Source: Paenibacillus sp. SYP-B3998 (GTDB taxonomy: Bacteria > Bacillota > Bacilli > Paenibacillales > NBRC-103111). From it: a DNA stretch of 64,000 nucleotides. The stretch covers positions 186,001 to 250,000 of the forward strand of contig NZ_JAAIKC010000004.1 in NCBI RefSeq assembly GCF_010820665.1. The letters run 5' to 3'. The notes under the pieces were generated by a model. It made no database searches. It was given only the letters and a program-made list of their open reading frames with translations, and was not told where the DNA came from. The position numbers were made by a program, and so were the translations under genes. Shown piece after piece: positions 18,282 to 26,462 of this stretch; the first letter of the stretch is position 1, and every line of letters begins with the position of its first letter.

Positions 18282-18875
18282 TTAAACTTGCGCAGCATGC
18301 TGGAACTTCCTAATGATAACAGAAGATGCGAGATAAACAATCGTAACCAACAATCCTGAGAAAATACCTAATACTGAAGCAATAGTCGTGTCTGGTGGAA
18401 TTAGATTCAGCTTCAATGTCATACAGAAAACGAGTAGGCTGACAGTGGAATAAATAATAAAGCAATTTGCTGTGCGAGAAATATCAAATATGCGTTTTTT
18501 TTGAGTTATTTTTATGACGATTAATGATAGAAGTGCACCTATGGAACCAAAGAGAATAGGAGTCGCGTTCAGCCAAATATCACTATTATAGAATCTGAAA
18601 TTTAGAAACATGATCCCAATTAATGAATTTGTGGCCACAAAATAAATAATTGAGATTCTTTCTCTTGCTTTCGGAGCAATAAAACAACTTGTAGTTAGGT
18701 AGGTAAATGTACAAAAAGCGCTGAAAAAACATTTGTAAACAGTAGCGCCGATTGATAAGTCGTGATTACTTGGCATTCCAACTAACAGTTGAAAGAATAA
18801 TTCATTAGTACCAATCAACAAATATTTAACCACAACGATTGCAGGTACAAATAACACCCATCGTAATGCATTCAT
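18282..18875 (-). CDS. Integral membrane protein of unknown function
   Basis: 197 aa with about six hydrophobic helices (WVLFVPAIVVVKYLLIG; CFFSAFCTFTYLTTSCFI; IIYFVATNSLIGIMFL; PILFGSIGALLSLIVI; CFIIYSTVSLLVFC; VLGIFSGLLVTIVYLAS). Family not recognised. Start ATG 18875 has GGAGGT (18883-18888) upstream; the in-frame TTG at 18890 lies over that site and is rejected. It stands alone in the scarred segment, with a terminator downstream and a repeat copy upstream. Confidence 0.7.
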   Translation of the reverse strand: MNALRWVLFVPAIVVVKYLLIGTNELFFQLLVGMPSNHDLSIGATVYKCFFSAFCTFTYLTTSCFIAPKARERISIIYFVATNSLIGIMFLNFRFYNSDIWLNATPILFGSIGALLSLIVIKITQKKRIFDISRTANCFIIYSTVSLLVFCMTLKLNLIPPDTTIASVLGIFSGLLVTIVYLASSVIIRKFQHAAQV

Positions 18876-18956
18876 CTCTAAAACCTCCAAATCTCGCTAG
18901 CAGTGGTATATTCTAATAATCTGCACAAACCGAGAAAATTTTACCATACGAAGTAG

Positions 18957-19123
18957 GCCTTGTATACTAATTTTAGGCATAAAAAATCCCGGATCGGGAA
19001 TCATCTCAAACAAAAAGAGACTTTCATGAGTTCATTGAACGTGTGAAAGTCTTTTATTCCTATTTACCACATAGGTGCAAAGTTGTCTCATGGGCTCATA
19101 TATCGTAAGATTGAAAGGGTCGA
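18957..19123 (+). repeat. Dispersed 167-bp repeat, copy 2
   Basis: Second copy of the element at 12862-13027, same orientation, with scattered substitutions and very few length changes. The hairpin is kept (AGACTTTCA / TGAAAGTCT around the core CATGAGTTCATTGAACGTG). It ends 11 bases before the stop of the next minus-strand gene, so the hairpin may end that transcript. Confidence 0.85.
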
Positions 19124-19134
19124 AGATTATGGAG

Positions 19135-19464
19135 CTATTGCTCCTGCGGTTCTTGCTGCTTGCTCACTTGCTGCGGCGTTTTGGACAGATGCTTCTTAAG
19201 TTCAGCATGTTTGCTAACCAGTTGTTTGGCTAAATCTGCCTCTAAGCGGATACACGTATTTACTTCTTCTTTCAGTTTACTGATTCGACTCATTTTGCTG
19301 CTTAAATCGCTGGGTGAAGAGCTTATTTTGATATCTCTTTGCAATTGATTTATTTTAGAAAGTGCTTTATCTTTCTTTTTCTTCTCATTTTTACTTTTCA
19401 TTTGAATATCTGCAATATCGCTGTTTAACCGAGTTATTATCGCTTGAGTGAAACTAATAGACAT
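19135..19464 (-). CDS. Small coiled-coil protein
   Basis: 109 aa, highly charged, with heptad-like spacing over most of its length (IITRLNSDIADIQMKSK, ISKLKEEVNTCIRLEADL). The C-terminus is Gln/Glu-rich. Start ATG 19464 (MSISFTQAI) has AGAGGTG upstream; the longer frame to 19575 lacks a site and looks non-coding. No membrane segment or signal peptide. It resembles in size and style the small coiled-coil partners of Bacillales secretion and toxin loci, but no such partner lies nearby, so no function is assigned. Confidence 0.6.
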   Translation of the reverse strand: MSISFTQAIITRLNSDIADIQMKSKNEKKKKDKALSKINQLQRDIKISSSPSDLSSKMSRISKLKEEVNTCIRLEADLAKQLVSKHAELKKHLSKTPQQVSKQQEPQEQ

Positions 19465-19666
19465 TCGAACACCTCTTAATAATTTTAGTGGAGCTTCGCC
19501 CCATTCTACTATAGATAGCTTGTTTATGCGAATATGTCCTGCATATGCAGGGACGAACGGGAGCGGTTGTCTCAAATTGTAACGTAATTATTGTGGACAG
19601 ATCATTTTGTAGGTAGCTTCTATTTATGTGAATAGATTTTGGCTATAGCTGACGGGAGGTTAAATT

Positions 19667-20092
19667 ATGTATCAAATAACTGAAGATGCCGGTGGCATCG
19701 AGGTGGATAAGCAAGCTGTATTAACTGGATTGCAAGCTTATAATTACAGTAAATTACCTGAAGCCATTAGAGATAATTATCAGCAAATTAATCTATATGT
19801 AAGAGACGCGGAAGGTGTTATTCGCGGAGGTTTGCTGTCTTCCTACAGATGGGACTATGTGGAGGTTCATATCCTGTGGTTGGATGATTCATTGCGGTAT
19901 GGGGGTTACGGAAGTAAACTGTTGAATATCATTGATGCCAAAGCGCGTGAATTAAACTGTAAGCTTATTAAGCTGGATACGTTTAGTTTTCAAGCGCTTG
20001 ATTTTTATAAGAAGAATGGGTTTCAGGTGTACGGACAAATCGATGACGTAGCGGGTGGGAACACACATTACTATTTGATGAAAAGGCTATAA
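19667..20092 (+). CDS. GNAT family N-acetyltransferase
   Basis: 141 aa. The acetyl-CoA-binding motif A is DDSLRYGGYGSKLLNIIDAK, about residues 84-103, with the R/Q-x-x-G-x-G/A pattern here as RYGGYG. Motif B follows with LDTFSFQALDFYKKNGFQVYG, split across the last strand and helix. GGGAGGT lies upstream. It resembles small-molecule acetyltransferases of Bacillales; substrate unknown. No operon partner. Confidence 0.88.
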   Translation: MYQITEDAGGIEVDKQAVLTGLQAYNYSKLPEAIRDNYQQINLYVRDAEGVIRGGLLSSYRWDYVEVHILWLDDSLRYGGYGSKLLNIIDAKARELNCKLIKLDTFSFQALDFYKKNGFQVYGQIDDVAGGNTHYYLMKRL

Positions 20093-20186
20093 GCCAGCCA
20101 TTTCCTTTACGAGAGCATGATACACCTTCCTATTCACCCGTATTTTCTTGAAATGCTTGGACGTCATACTTAATTTCGGATGAAAT

Positions 20187-20213
20187 TAGCCTAATTATTT
20201 GTCAAGTAGGCTA
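20187..20213 (+). repeat. Inverted repeat upstream of cotD-like gene
   Basis: TAGCCTA - 13 bases - TAGGCTA, about 70 bases before the cotD-like start. It could be an operator or a weak hairpin; no T run. I could not identify a sporulation sigma-factor promoter with confidence in this 188-base gap. Confidence 0.4.
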
Positions 20214-20280
20214 TGGTACATTCCTCAGACTAGGGATAAACGTATATTAACACAAACCTATATGAGGAGCTGATTCAATC

Positions 20281-20520
20281 ATGGCTTTCCAACCTATTGA
20301 TGGCAAATTTCAATGTCCCCCAGCGGACCCTATAATGACAGATCCACAAAGAATCGTAAGAGACTACTACCACCCACAGAAGGTTCAAGTTGTTCATCCG
20401 ATCGAAGTCGTCAATAGACACCACTGCGTTCCTGTTTACGAGCATGTGTATACCTGTTCTGAGAGAGATGAATATTGTGGCGGGCATCATCACCCACATC
20501 AAGGTTTTCCACGTAGTTAA
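20281..20520 (+). CDS. CotD-like spore coat protein
   Basis: 79 aa, rich in His (11), Cys and Pro. The central KVQVVHPIEVVNRHHCVPVYEH and the His-rich tail GGHHHPHQGFP fit the CotD-type inner coat proteins of Paenibacillus. Such proteins are made late in the mother cell and cross-linked into the spore coat. GAGGAG precedes the ATG. A single-gene unit with a probable terminator behind it. Confidence 0.82.
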   Translation: MAFQPIDGKFQCPPADPIMTDPQRIVRDYYHPQKVQVVHPIEVVNRHHCVPVYEHVYTCSERDEYCGGHHHPHQGFPRS

Positions 20521-20523
20521 ATT

Positions 20524-20573
20524 TAAACCAGCCTCCGGCTTCGAAGAGCAATCATTCGGTCCGGGGGTTTCTT
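20524..20573 (+). terminator. Probable terminator after cotD-like gene
   Basis: AAACCagCCtCCGG near 20525 can pair with CCGGGGGTTT near 20560-20569, followed by CTTT. The stem is interrupted, so confidence is moderate. Confidence 0.5.
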
Positions 20574-20651
20574 TATCTAAAGGTCGATAAAGATGGTTTT
20601 AAAACGTATACTTAATGTATTGGAAATTTGTCGAATTTCGGAGGCCTATTC

Positions 20652-22232
20652 ATGCTCGATGTAGATATAGATTGGAATCAGTGGTCGAACCAGCTCCGCC
20701 CTCACTTTAGTGAGGCGATCGTCCAGCGTGGCTGGCTTTATTATCAGCAGCATGCCGTGATGGAGCTAAGCATGGAAGGTACTTCTGTCATTAAAGCTAG
20801 GGTATCGGGAGCAAGTGCGTATCGGGTAAGGATTGCGCTTGATGATTTCTCCAGAAGCAGCTGCAGCTGTCCCTATGCTTATGGCTCATCCTGTAAGCAT
20901 ATGGCAGCGGTACTGTTTGAGGTGAGCGATCAGCTTGGATTTGAACCGAAGGAATTGTTTGCAGCCAGTGGAAAAACTGGGGGAAACCGAAGGCCAGAGG
21001 GACAGTCGTTTTTGAAAGAAATCCCTAGGCCGAGTGCAAAGGATACGAGTTCCGTTTGGCATGCCTATTTCGAAAAACAATTCGGGAGTGCCAAGGTATA
21101 CAACGCTTCAAGCGTTGAAGAATTGTATACACATGCATTGGACAAGCTGCGCAAGGTTGCGGATGGATGGCAGCCAATGCTCAAAGCCATTTATGAGATT
21201 CATGTGGTGCTTTTTTTGATGGAGCTTTGCGATTCACTGGTTGAGGATCTGTCGGGGAACAATTACTACTACCAAAATATTTCTTATTATTATTCTGAAA
21301 TCGCCAAAAGCACGATGGAACAATTGGCCCATGCCATGCGATATGTAGATCCCAAAGAAGCATGGCTTGAGCATCCGCAATATGTGACAGAGCTCGCTGC
21401 GCACTTAGGCGGAAGCGTTTTAGAAGACAAGCAGGATTCGAAGATGAACTGGACAGGTGCGTATCGACTGCTGTGGTGGAATCTTCTTCATGAGAAGAGC
21501 TTGATAAGTACTGAAGTAAGAAGACTAAGGGAGCTCGCAAGCGATAAAGGAAGATCCATTCATGCTCGGAAAGCCGCCGTAATGGCGTTAGTCCATTTCG
21601 ATATTATGGCTGGACACGACGAAACGGCCATGGAGCGGATAACGGCGGAGGTTAGACGTATTGATCCAGGGGATTGGTTCGGTTATTTGCAAACTTTTGC
21701 CCAACTTGAGCAGTGGCATCGTCTTGTGAACTGGCTCAAGTGGCTTCAGCCTGCTGTCGGGAAAACTGCGAATGAATGCACCAACACGTATTTTCATTTG
21801 TGGAATGAGGCGGCTAAACATGTGGATATTGTAGAAGAGCAGAAGCAAGCTATGGTAGCGTTACTACCTGGCAGTTACAGGCATTATTCCCGCTCTTTAT
21901 TGGACAAAAAGGAGTATCAGACTTGGGCAGACCTGATCTTGTTGTTAGATTTGACACCTTTTCATATCGAATCTTCCGATTGGAAGCTAGTGGAGAAAGA
22001 GAATATACGTGTGCTGCTCCCGATCTACCATCATGCTGCTGAGCAGTTTATTATGGAAAAAAATCGAGATTCCTATAAGAGGGCGGTCAGACTGCTGAAA
22101 AGACTGGGGACTGTCTACAAAAAGCTCAAGCAATCGCCGCGCTTTGAGTCCTATATTCAACAGCTGAGCAAGCAATACACACGCTATCGCGCGTTTCAAG
22201 AGGAACTGCGGAAAGGGAAGCTCATTACATGA
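20652..22232 (+). CDS. ywqB: SWIM zinc-finger protein, YwqB-like
   Basis: 526 aa. The SWIM zinc finger CSCPYAYGSSCKH (C-x-C-x7-C-x-H, about residues 77-89) is intact; the rest is helical and without other known motifs. GGAGG (20640-20644) is well placed for ATG 20652. A TTG eight codons earlier lies over that site and is rejected. Its stop overlaps the start of the SNF2 helicase (ATGA), and the same pair exists in B. subtilis as ywqB-ywqA, so the SWIM protein probably helps the helicase bind nucleic acid or protein partners. Confidence 0.85.
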   Translation: MLDVDIDWNQWSNQLRPHFSEAIVQRGWLYYQQHAVMELSMEGTSVIKARVSGASAYRVRIALDDFSRSSCSCPYAYGSSCKHMAAVLFEVSDQLGFEPKELFAASGKTGGNRRPEGQSFLKEIPRPSAKDTSSVWHAYFEKQFGSAKVYNASSVEELYTHALDKLRKVADGWQPMLKAIYEIHVVLFLMELCDSLVEDLSGNNYYYQNISYYYSEIAKSTMEQLAHAMRYVDPKEAWLEHPQYVTELAAHLGGSVLEDKQDSKMNWTGAYRLLWWNLLHEKSLISTEVRRLRELASDKGRSIHARKAAVMALVHFDIMAGHDETAMERITAEVRRIDPGDWFGYLQTFAQLEQWHRLVNWLKWLQPAVGKTANECTNTYFHLWNEAAKHVDIVEEQKQAMVALLPGSYRHYSRSLLDKKEYQTWADLILLLDLTPFHIESSDWKLVEKENIRVLLPIYHHAAEQFIMEKNRDSYKRAVRLLKRLGTVYKKLKQSPRFESYIQQLSKQYTRYRAFQEELRKGKLIT

Positions 22233-25200
22233 TGAATTTGTCGAAGATATTTATCAAGGTACAGAGATTGGCATCGGGAAGCTTCGGCCTATATGGAGAA
22301 ACAGAGCAAGCCAACGCAGTTCCGGGTTTAACGTTAAGAAAGCTGCTGTTTGCCTGGCATGAGCGATCTTATTACGGCACGCAGCTAGAAATAATAGCAA
22401 CAGAACAAGGCGAAGGTGTAGTTCTGACACCTTACATGGCTATGGATTATTTCGCGAAACCTGCCTCTTTATTGCATGGGAATGTATCATGGGATGAAGA
22501 TATTCGGATTTTTCAAGAGACTGCAGTTTTGTTTAAAATGGCTTTACAAGAGGGCTGGTATATGCCGTCTTATGAGCGCTGGCGAGATGGCAAGTTCGGC
22601 TGGAAGCTTCAGCTTCCGAAGGAAAGAAACGATGCCTATCTGAAGCTGCTGCTTATAGGAAAGGGACAGTACGAGCTCATCTGGCAGGAATGGTTCAATG
22701 CTCTTGTTGAAGAACTGCTGCACCAAGAGGGTTCGGAGATTGGAGCTTCCTGGCAGCAAGTTATGGAAGAAAATAGGCTGATTCAGTTGCGAGAAGGCGC
22801 ACTTACAGAAGGTATCGGGGATCTAACTTGGATGCAGGAAGAGGATTGGCTGCTTGCGATTGGTTGGAGGCAGGATGATAATCCCTTCCGTGTTTGTGTG
22901 CAGTTGGTGGAGCCTTATGAGGATGCATATGGAGCTGGGAATTCCTCGGATGACGCATCCGATTGGCGCATACAGCTCCTTGTGCAGGATCGAATGGATG
23001 GGAATCGTTTTGCTGAATTTAGTGCGGCAGGTAAGTACTTGTCAGGGCATGTCCCCGAGACTTGGAAGGGCGAGATCGATGATCGGCTCCAAGAGCAGGT
23101 GGAAAAGATTTTACGTATTGTACCTGCACTAGAAAGCGAATATCAATCAAAGCGACTGAAACATTTGACGGATGACGATGCATGGACATTTCTAACTGAA
23201 TCCAGTTTGCAGCTTGTCGCAGCTGGGATTACAGTGTTTTTACCTGTTTGGTGGGAGGATCTCCAGAAGCTCAGGCCGCAGTTGAAAGCCAAAGTCCAAA
23301 CCTCGGTGGGTTCGTCACGCAAATCCATGTTCGGTATGGATCAAATCATCCAATTTGACTGGCGTGTGGCTTTGGGCAGAGTTGATTTATCCGAGGAAGA
23401 ATTCCTCCAAATGGCTGCGCAGAAGAAACGACTCATTTACATTCGCGGTAATTGGGTACAGCTCGATCCTGTCTATCTCGAACAAATTAGGTCTGCTATG
23501 CGTCAGGTGGAAAAGAAAAAGGGGCTTTCCTTCAGAGATATTCTTGAGATGCATCTGTTGGAGGACGGTGACAGGGATAAGCTTGAGTCTGACACTGAAA
23601 ATGAAGACGGTCTTCGCGAAAATCTGCAAATTCGGGTAGAGCTGAATAAGAATCTGCGAACGTTGATGAACCAATTGAACCAGACAAAGTCTATACCGCT
23701 AGTGAATGAGATTAACGATCTGAAAGCCGATCTCCGGTCTTATCAGGTAGAGGGAGTTTCTTGGCTTCTATTTTTACGTGAAATGGGACTAGGCGGTTGT
23801 CTGGCGGATGACATGGGTCTGGGCAAAACAATCCAGTTCATCGCTTACCTGCTGCAAGTTCAGAATGAAGATTTAGATAGTACGAGAGGTACACAGAAGG
23901 GAGCTAGAACGCCTGCGGAGACGGAAAAGTCTCTGGAATTAGGCGCTCTCACTGATCATTCGCCATCTTTACTGATCTGCCCGACCTCTGTACTCGGCAA
24001 TTGGCAAAAAGAGCTCGAGAGGTTCGCTCCCTCCCTCAAGATTCATCTTCATTACGGGTCACAGAGAGCCAAAGGAGACAGATTCGGAGCCTCTATTCAA
24101 GGTGCTGATCTGGTTATGACCTCTTATAGCATCGCGCATCTAGATGAAGAGGAACTGTCAGGCTTAACATGGAACGCTCTTTGTCTAGATGAGGCCCAGA
24201 ATATCAAAAATGCTTATACCAAGCAGGCTTTAGCGATTCGAGGTTTACACGCAAGGCAGCGTATCGCGCTAACAGGGACGCCGATTGAAAACAGGCTGAC
24301 CGAATTGTGGTCGATTTTCGACTTTATTAATCCAGGCTATTTGGGCACGCTGGGACATTTTAATCATCAATATGTGAATCCAATTGAGAAAAATGGCAAA
24401 GGCGCAGCCGAGTTAACTGCGCGCGTGCAGAAGTTGGTTCGCCCGTTCCTGCTTAGACGCATGAAGAAGGATCCGGCGATTCAGTTGGATCTCCCTGATA
24501 AGTATGAGACCAAAGCTTATGTCTCGTTGACTCCGGAGCAAGGTGCACTCTACGAGAATGTGGTTCAAGGACTGCTGGATAAGGTCGATACGCTAACTGG
24601 ATTTGAGAAAAAAGGCCTTATCTTGGCTTCGCTAATGAAGCTGAAGCAGATTTGTGATCATCCCGCTTTGTTCCTGAAGGAAGCGGGTGGAAGTGAGTAT
24701 GTAGATAACGTAGCGATTAGGGATAAAAGCGCAAGCGGCCCCAACCATAGCGACGCTACTGTAGAAAGGATTAGCACTACTGCTAGCCAAAGGCAGTATC
24801 GTTCAGCCAAAATGGAGCGGCTGCTCGAAATGATCGACGAGCTGCGCGCGGAAGAGGGAAGCTGTCTGATCTTCACCCAGTTCGTCGACATGGGGCACAT
24901 CCTGAAAGCCACCATTGAACAAGAGCGCGGCGAAGCCGTGCAGTTCCTTCATGGTGGCTTAAGTAAAGGGAAGCGCGATGAGATGATCGCGCGCTTCCAA
25001 GATCAATCGCTCCCGGCAGAGGAGCGGTGCAGCATCTTCATCCTCTCGCTTAAAGCGGGAGGAACGGGTCTGAACCTCACAGTGGCGAACCATGTTTTCC
25101 ACTTTGACCGCTGGTGGAACCCGGCTGTGGAGAATCAAGCCACTGACCGTGCTTTTCGCATCGGACAAACCCGCGACGTGCAGGTGCACAAGTTCGTCAC

Positions 25201-25357
25201 CCTCGGTACGCTCGAAGAGCGTATCGACGAGATGATCGAGAAAAAACAGGGCCTCAGTGACCAGATTGTCGGCAGCGGTGAGAACTGGGTTACAGAGATG
25301 TCGACGGGTGAGCTGAGAGAGTTGTTTGCTTTGAGGAAGGAATGGATGGAGAAGTGA
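22229..25357 (+). CDS. ywqA: SNF2 family helicase-like ATPase, YwqA-like
   Basis: 1042 aa. The N-terminal about 490 residues match the SNF2-associated region of bacterial YwqA/HepA-type proteins. The ATPase core has motif I DDMGLGKT (about 530), Ia LLICPTSVLGNW, II DEAQ (D654), III LTGTPIENR, V LSLKAGGTGLNLTVANHV and VI QATDRAFRIGQ (about 970). The DEAQ rather than DEAH box is common in this branch. Such enzymes translocate on double-stranded DNA and remodel DNA-protein complexes, for instance stalled RNA polymerase; the exact role is not known. Translationally coupled to the SWIM gene. Confidence 0.92.
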   Translation: MMNLSKIFIKVQRLASGSFGLYGETEQANAVPGLTLRKLLFAWHERSYYGTQLEIIATEQGEGVVLTPYMAMDYFAKPASLLHGNVSWDEDIRIFQETAVLFKMALQEGWYMPSYERWRDGKFGWKLQLPKERNDAYLKLLLIGKGQYELIWQEWFNALVEELLHQEGSEIGASWQQVMEENRLIQLREGALTEGIGDLTWMQEEDWLLAIGWRQDDNPFRVCVQLVEPYEDAYGAGNSSDDASDWRIQLLVQDRMDGNRFAEFSAAGKYLSGHVPETWKGEIDDRLQEQVEKILRIVPALESEYQSKRLKHLTDDDAWTFLTESSLQLVAAGITVFLPVWWEDLQKLRPQLKAKVQTSVGSSRKSMFGMDQIIQFDWRVALGRVDLSEEEFLQMAAQKKRLIYIRGNWVQLDPVYLEQIRSAMRQVEKKKGLSFRDILEMHLLEDGDRDKLESDTENEDGLRENLQIRVELNKNLRTLMNQLNQTKSIPLVNEINDLKADLRSYQVEGVSWLLFLREMGLGGCLADDMGLGKTIQFIAYLLQVQNEDLDSTRGTQKGARTPAETEKSLELGALTDHSPSLLICPTSVLGNWQKELERFAPSLKIHLHYGSQRAKGDRFGASIQGADLVMTSYSIAHLDEEELSGLTWNALCLDEAQNIKNAYTKQALAIRGLHARQRIALTGTPIENRLTELWSIFDFINPGYLGTLGHFNHQYVNPIEKNGKGAAELTARVQKLVRPFLLRRMKKDPAIQLDLPDKYETKAYVSLTPEQGALYENVVQGLLDKVDTLTGFEKKGLILASLMKLKQICDHPALFLKEAGGSEYVDNVAIRDKSASGPNHSDATVERISTTASQRQYRSAKMERLLEMIDELRAEEGSCLIFTQFVDMGHILKATIEQERGEAVQFLHGGLSKGKRDEMIARFQDQSLPAEERCSIFILSLKAGGTGLNLTVANHVFHFDRWWNPAVENQATDRAFRIGQTRDVQVHKFVTLGTLEERIDEMIEKKQGLSDQIVGSGENWVTEMSTGELRELFALRKEWMEK

Positions 25358-25367
25358 AATAGGATGG

Positions 25368-25448
25368 GAGCCAGGGAAGCTAGGTGGAACAATGAGGAGG
25401 GTAGATAGAGCCAGAGGAAGTCAGGTGGAGCAACGAGGAGGGCAGATC
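25368..25448 (+). repeat. Tandem duplication of a leader containing the ribosome binding site
   Basis: Two units of 40 and 41 bases, each starting GAGCCAG and ending with GAGGAGGGyAGAT, lie between the SNF2 stop and the next start. The second unit's GAGGAGGG is the ribosome binding site of the following gene; the first unit is followed by a site but no start codon. Confidence 0.8.
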
Positions 25449-25449
25449 G

Positions 25450-25761
25450 ATGAGTGAGACTGGAAGTGGGAATGGTGCTAGAAGTGAGGCTGTAGGGGGC
25501 GTGCAGCCTAAGCTCAGGGGAAGAACAACGAAGGCTGCAAGCAAAGGGGCTCTAGAGTCTAATGTCGTAAATGAAGCATCTTTGAATGAGGTAAAGGCAG
25601 GGGAGATTGTGAACGAGCAGCCGCCTAGTGGAAGAAAACAGCTGAAGAGGAAGCAAGTTGCACCAAAGCAAGAGCAAGCATTACTTCCCGGGACGGAGCG
25701 AATGTCAGGAGCTTGGCAGCGCTTCTACACGGCAGTGAGTGAGTCTATCAAGGATGAATGA
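25450..25761 (+). CDS. Small basic protein of unknown function
   Basis: 103 aa, Lys/Arg/Gly/Glu-rich, low complexity for the first about 75 residues and probably disordered, ending in a more ordered SGAWQRFYTAVSESIKDE. GAGGAGGG is well spaced. It lies downstream of ywqB-ywqA in the same direction with no terminator between, so it may be part of that operon; the terminator at 25818 follows. No family recognised. Confidence 0.6.
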   Translation: MSETGSGNGARSEAVGGVQPKLRGRTTKAASKGALESNVVNEASLNEVKAGEIVNEQPPSGRKQLKRKQVAPKQEQALLPGTERMSGAWQRFYTAVSESIKDE

Positions 25762-25817
25762 TGCCTGTTTAAAGATAGGCTGAATGAATACACTATCGGA
25801 GTAAGTGAAGTATAGAG

Positions 25818-25852
25818 GAGAGTCGGAGATTAAGATCCGGCTCTCTTTTTTT
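25818..25852 (+). terminator. Terminator of the ywqB-ywqA operon
   Basis: GAGAGTCGGA / TCCGGCTCTC (one T-G pair, 8-base loop) followed by seven T. Confidence 0.92.
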
Positions 25853-25949
25853 CATTCATGTCAATCATTTCAAATATATGGATCTGGTGATTTTTAATGT
25901 AAAAAATAATCATTGACCACTATGAATAGGCGACATATAATTATTCCAA

Positions 25950-25995
25950 ATATAACCATTTAAGTCTTATTTAAATACGACAAAATTGGTTATAT
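25950..25995 (+). promoter_or_regulatory. Inverted repeat, possible Rrf2 operator
   Basis: ATATAACCA (25950-25958) and TGGTTATAT (25987-25995) are perfect inverted arms 28 bases apart; extended, both read TATAACCAwTTT. The right arm ends 21 bases before the regulator's start codon. Position and symmetry suggest autoregulation by the Rrf2 protein. Confidence 0.55.
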
Positions 25996-26015
25996 ATGAA
26001 ATGAGGTGGTTGTCT

Positions 26016-26462
26016 ATGAAAATTTCTACAAAAGGAGAGTATGCACTAAGAGCTTTAATTGTACTTGGACAAAATAGAGACGCGTGGTTATCCGTTGGTG
26101 AATTATCACGGAAAACATTAGTCTCCGAGCCTTATTTGGAGAAAATCTTACTACAGCTGAAAAAAATGGACTATGTGGAAAGCAAGAGAGGACATCAGGG
26201 AGGGTTCAATCTCTTGAGAGAGCCTGACAATATTAACTTAGGCGAGGTTATCCGACAGTTGGAGGGGCCGCTTGCCCCCATGGGGTGTGCAAGTATAACC
26301 AAATATGAGCCATGTGAGTTGGAAGTAGGTTGTCTTTTAAAACCATTGTGGGTGTTGATTAGAGAAGTTATTGCACACGTATTAGAACAAACTACACTGC
26401 AGCATTTACTAGATGGTCAATTCTACTTGAATGAAAAGGATGTGCGAGTTCCATGCAGCTGA
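26016..26462 (+). CDS. Rrf2 family transcriptional regulator with Fe-S-type cysteines
   Basis: 148 aa. Begins MKISTKGEYALRALIVLG, the Rrf2 winged-helix opening, and has the wing GGFNLLREP. Cys91, Cys100 and Cys106 (GCASITKYEPCELEVGC) are spaced much as the cluster ligands of NsrR and IscR, so an Fe-S cluster sensing NO, oxygen or iron status is likely. GAGGTGG supports ATG 26016; the frame opening at 25986 lacks a site. Its last ten bases overlap the start of the flavin monooxygenase gene, which is therefore its probable target. Confidence 0.9.
   Translation: MKISTKGEYALRALIVLGQNRDAWLSVGELSRKTLVSEPYLEKILLQLKKMDYVESKRGHQGGFNLLREPDNINLGEVIRQLEGPLAPMGCASITKYEPCELEVGCLLKPLWVLIREVIAHVLEQTTLQHLLDGQFYLNEKDVRVPCS

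Noticed and set aside
20093-20280. Sigma-K promoter for the cotD-like gene
   Set aside because: CATAnnnTA-like strings occur but none with a properly spaced AC -35 element.
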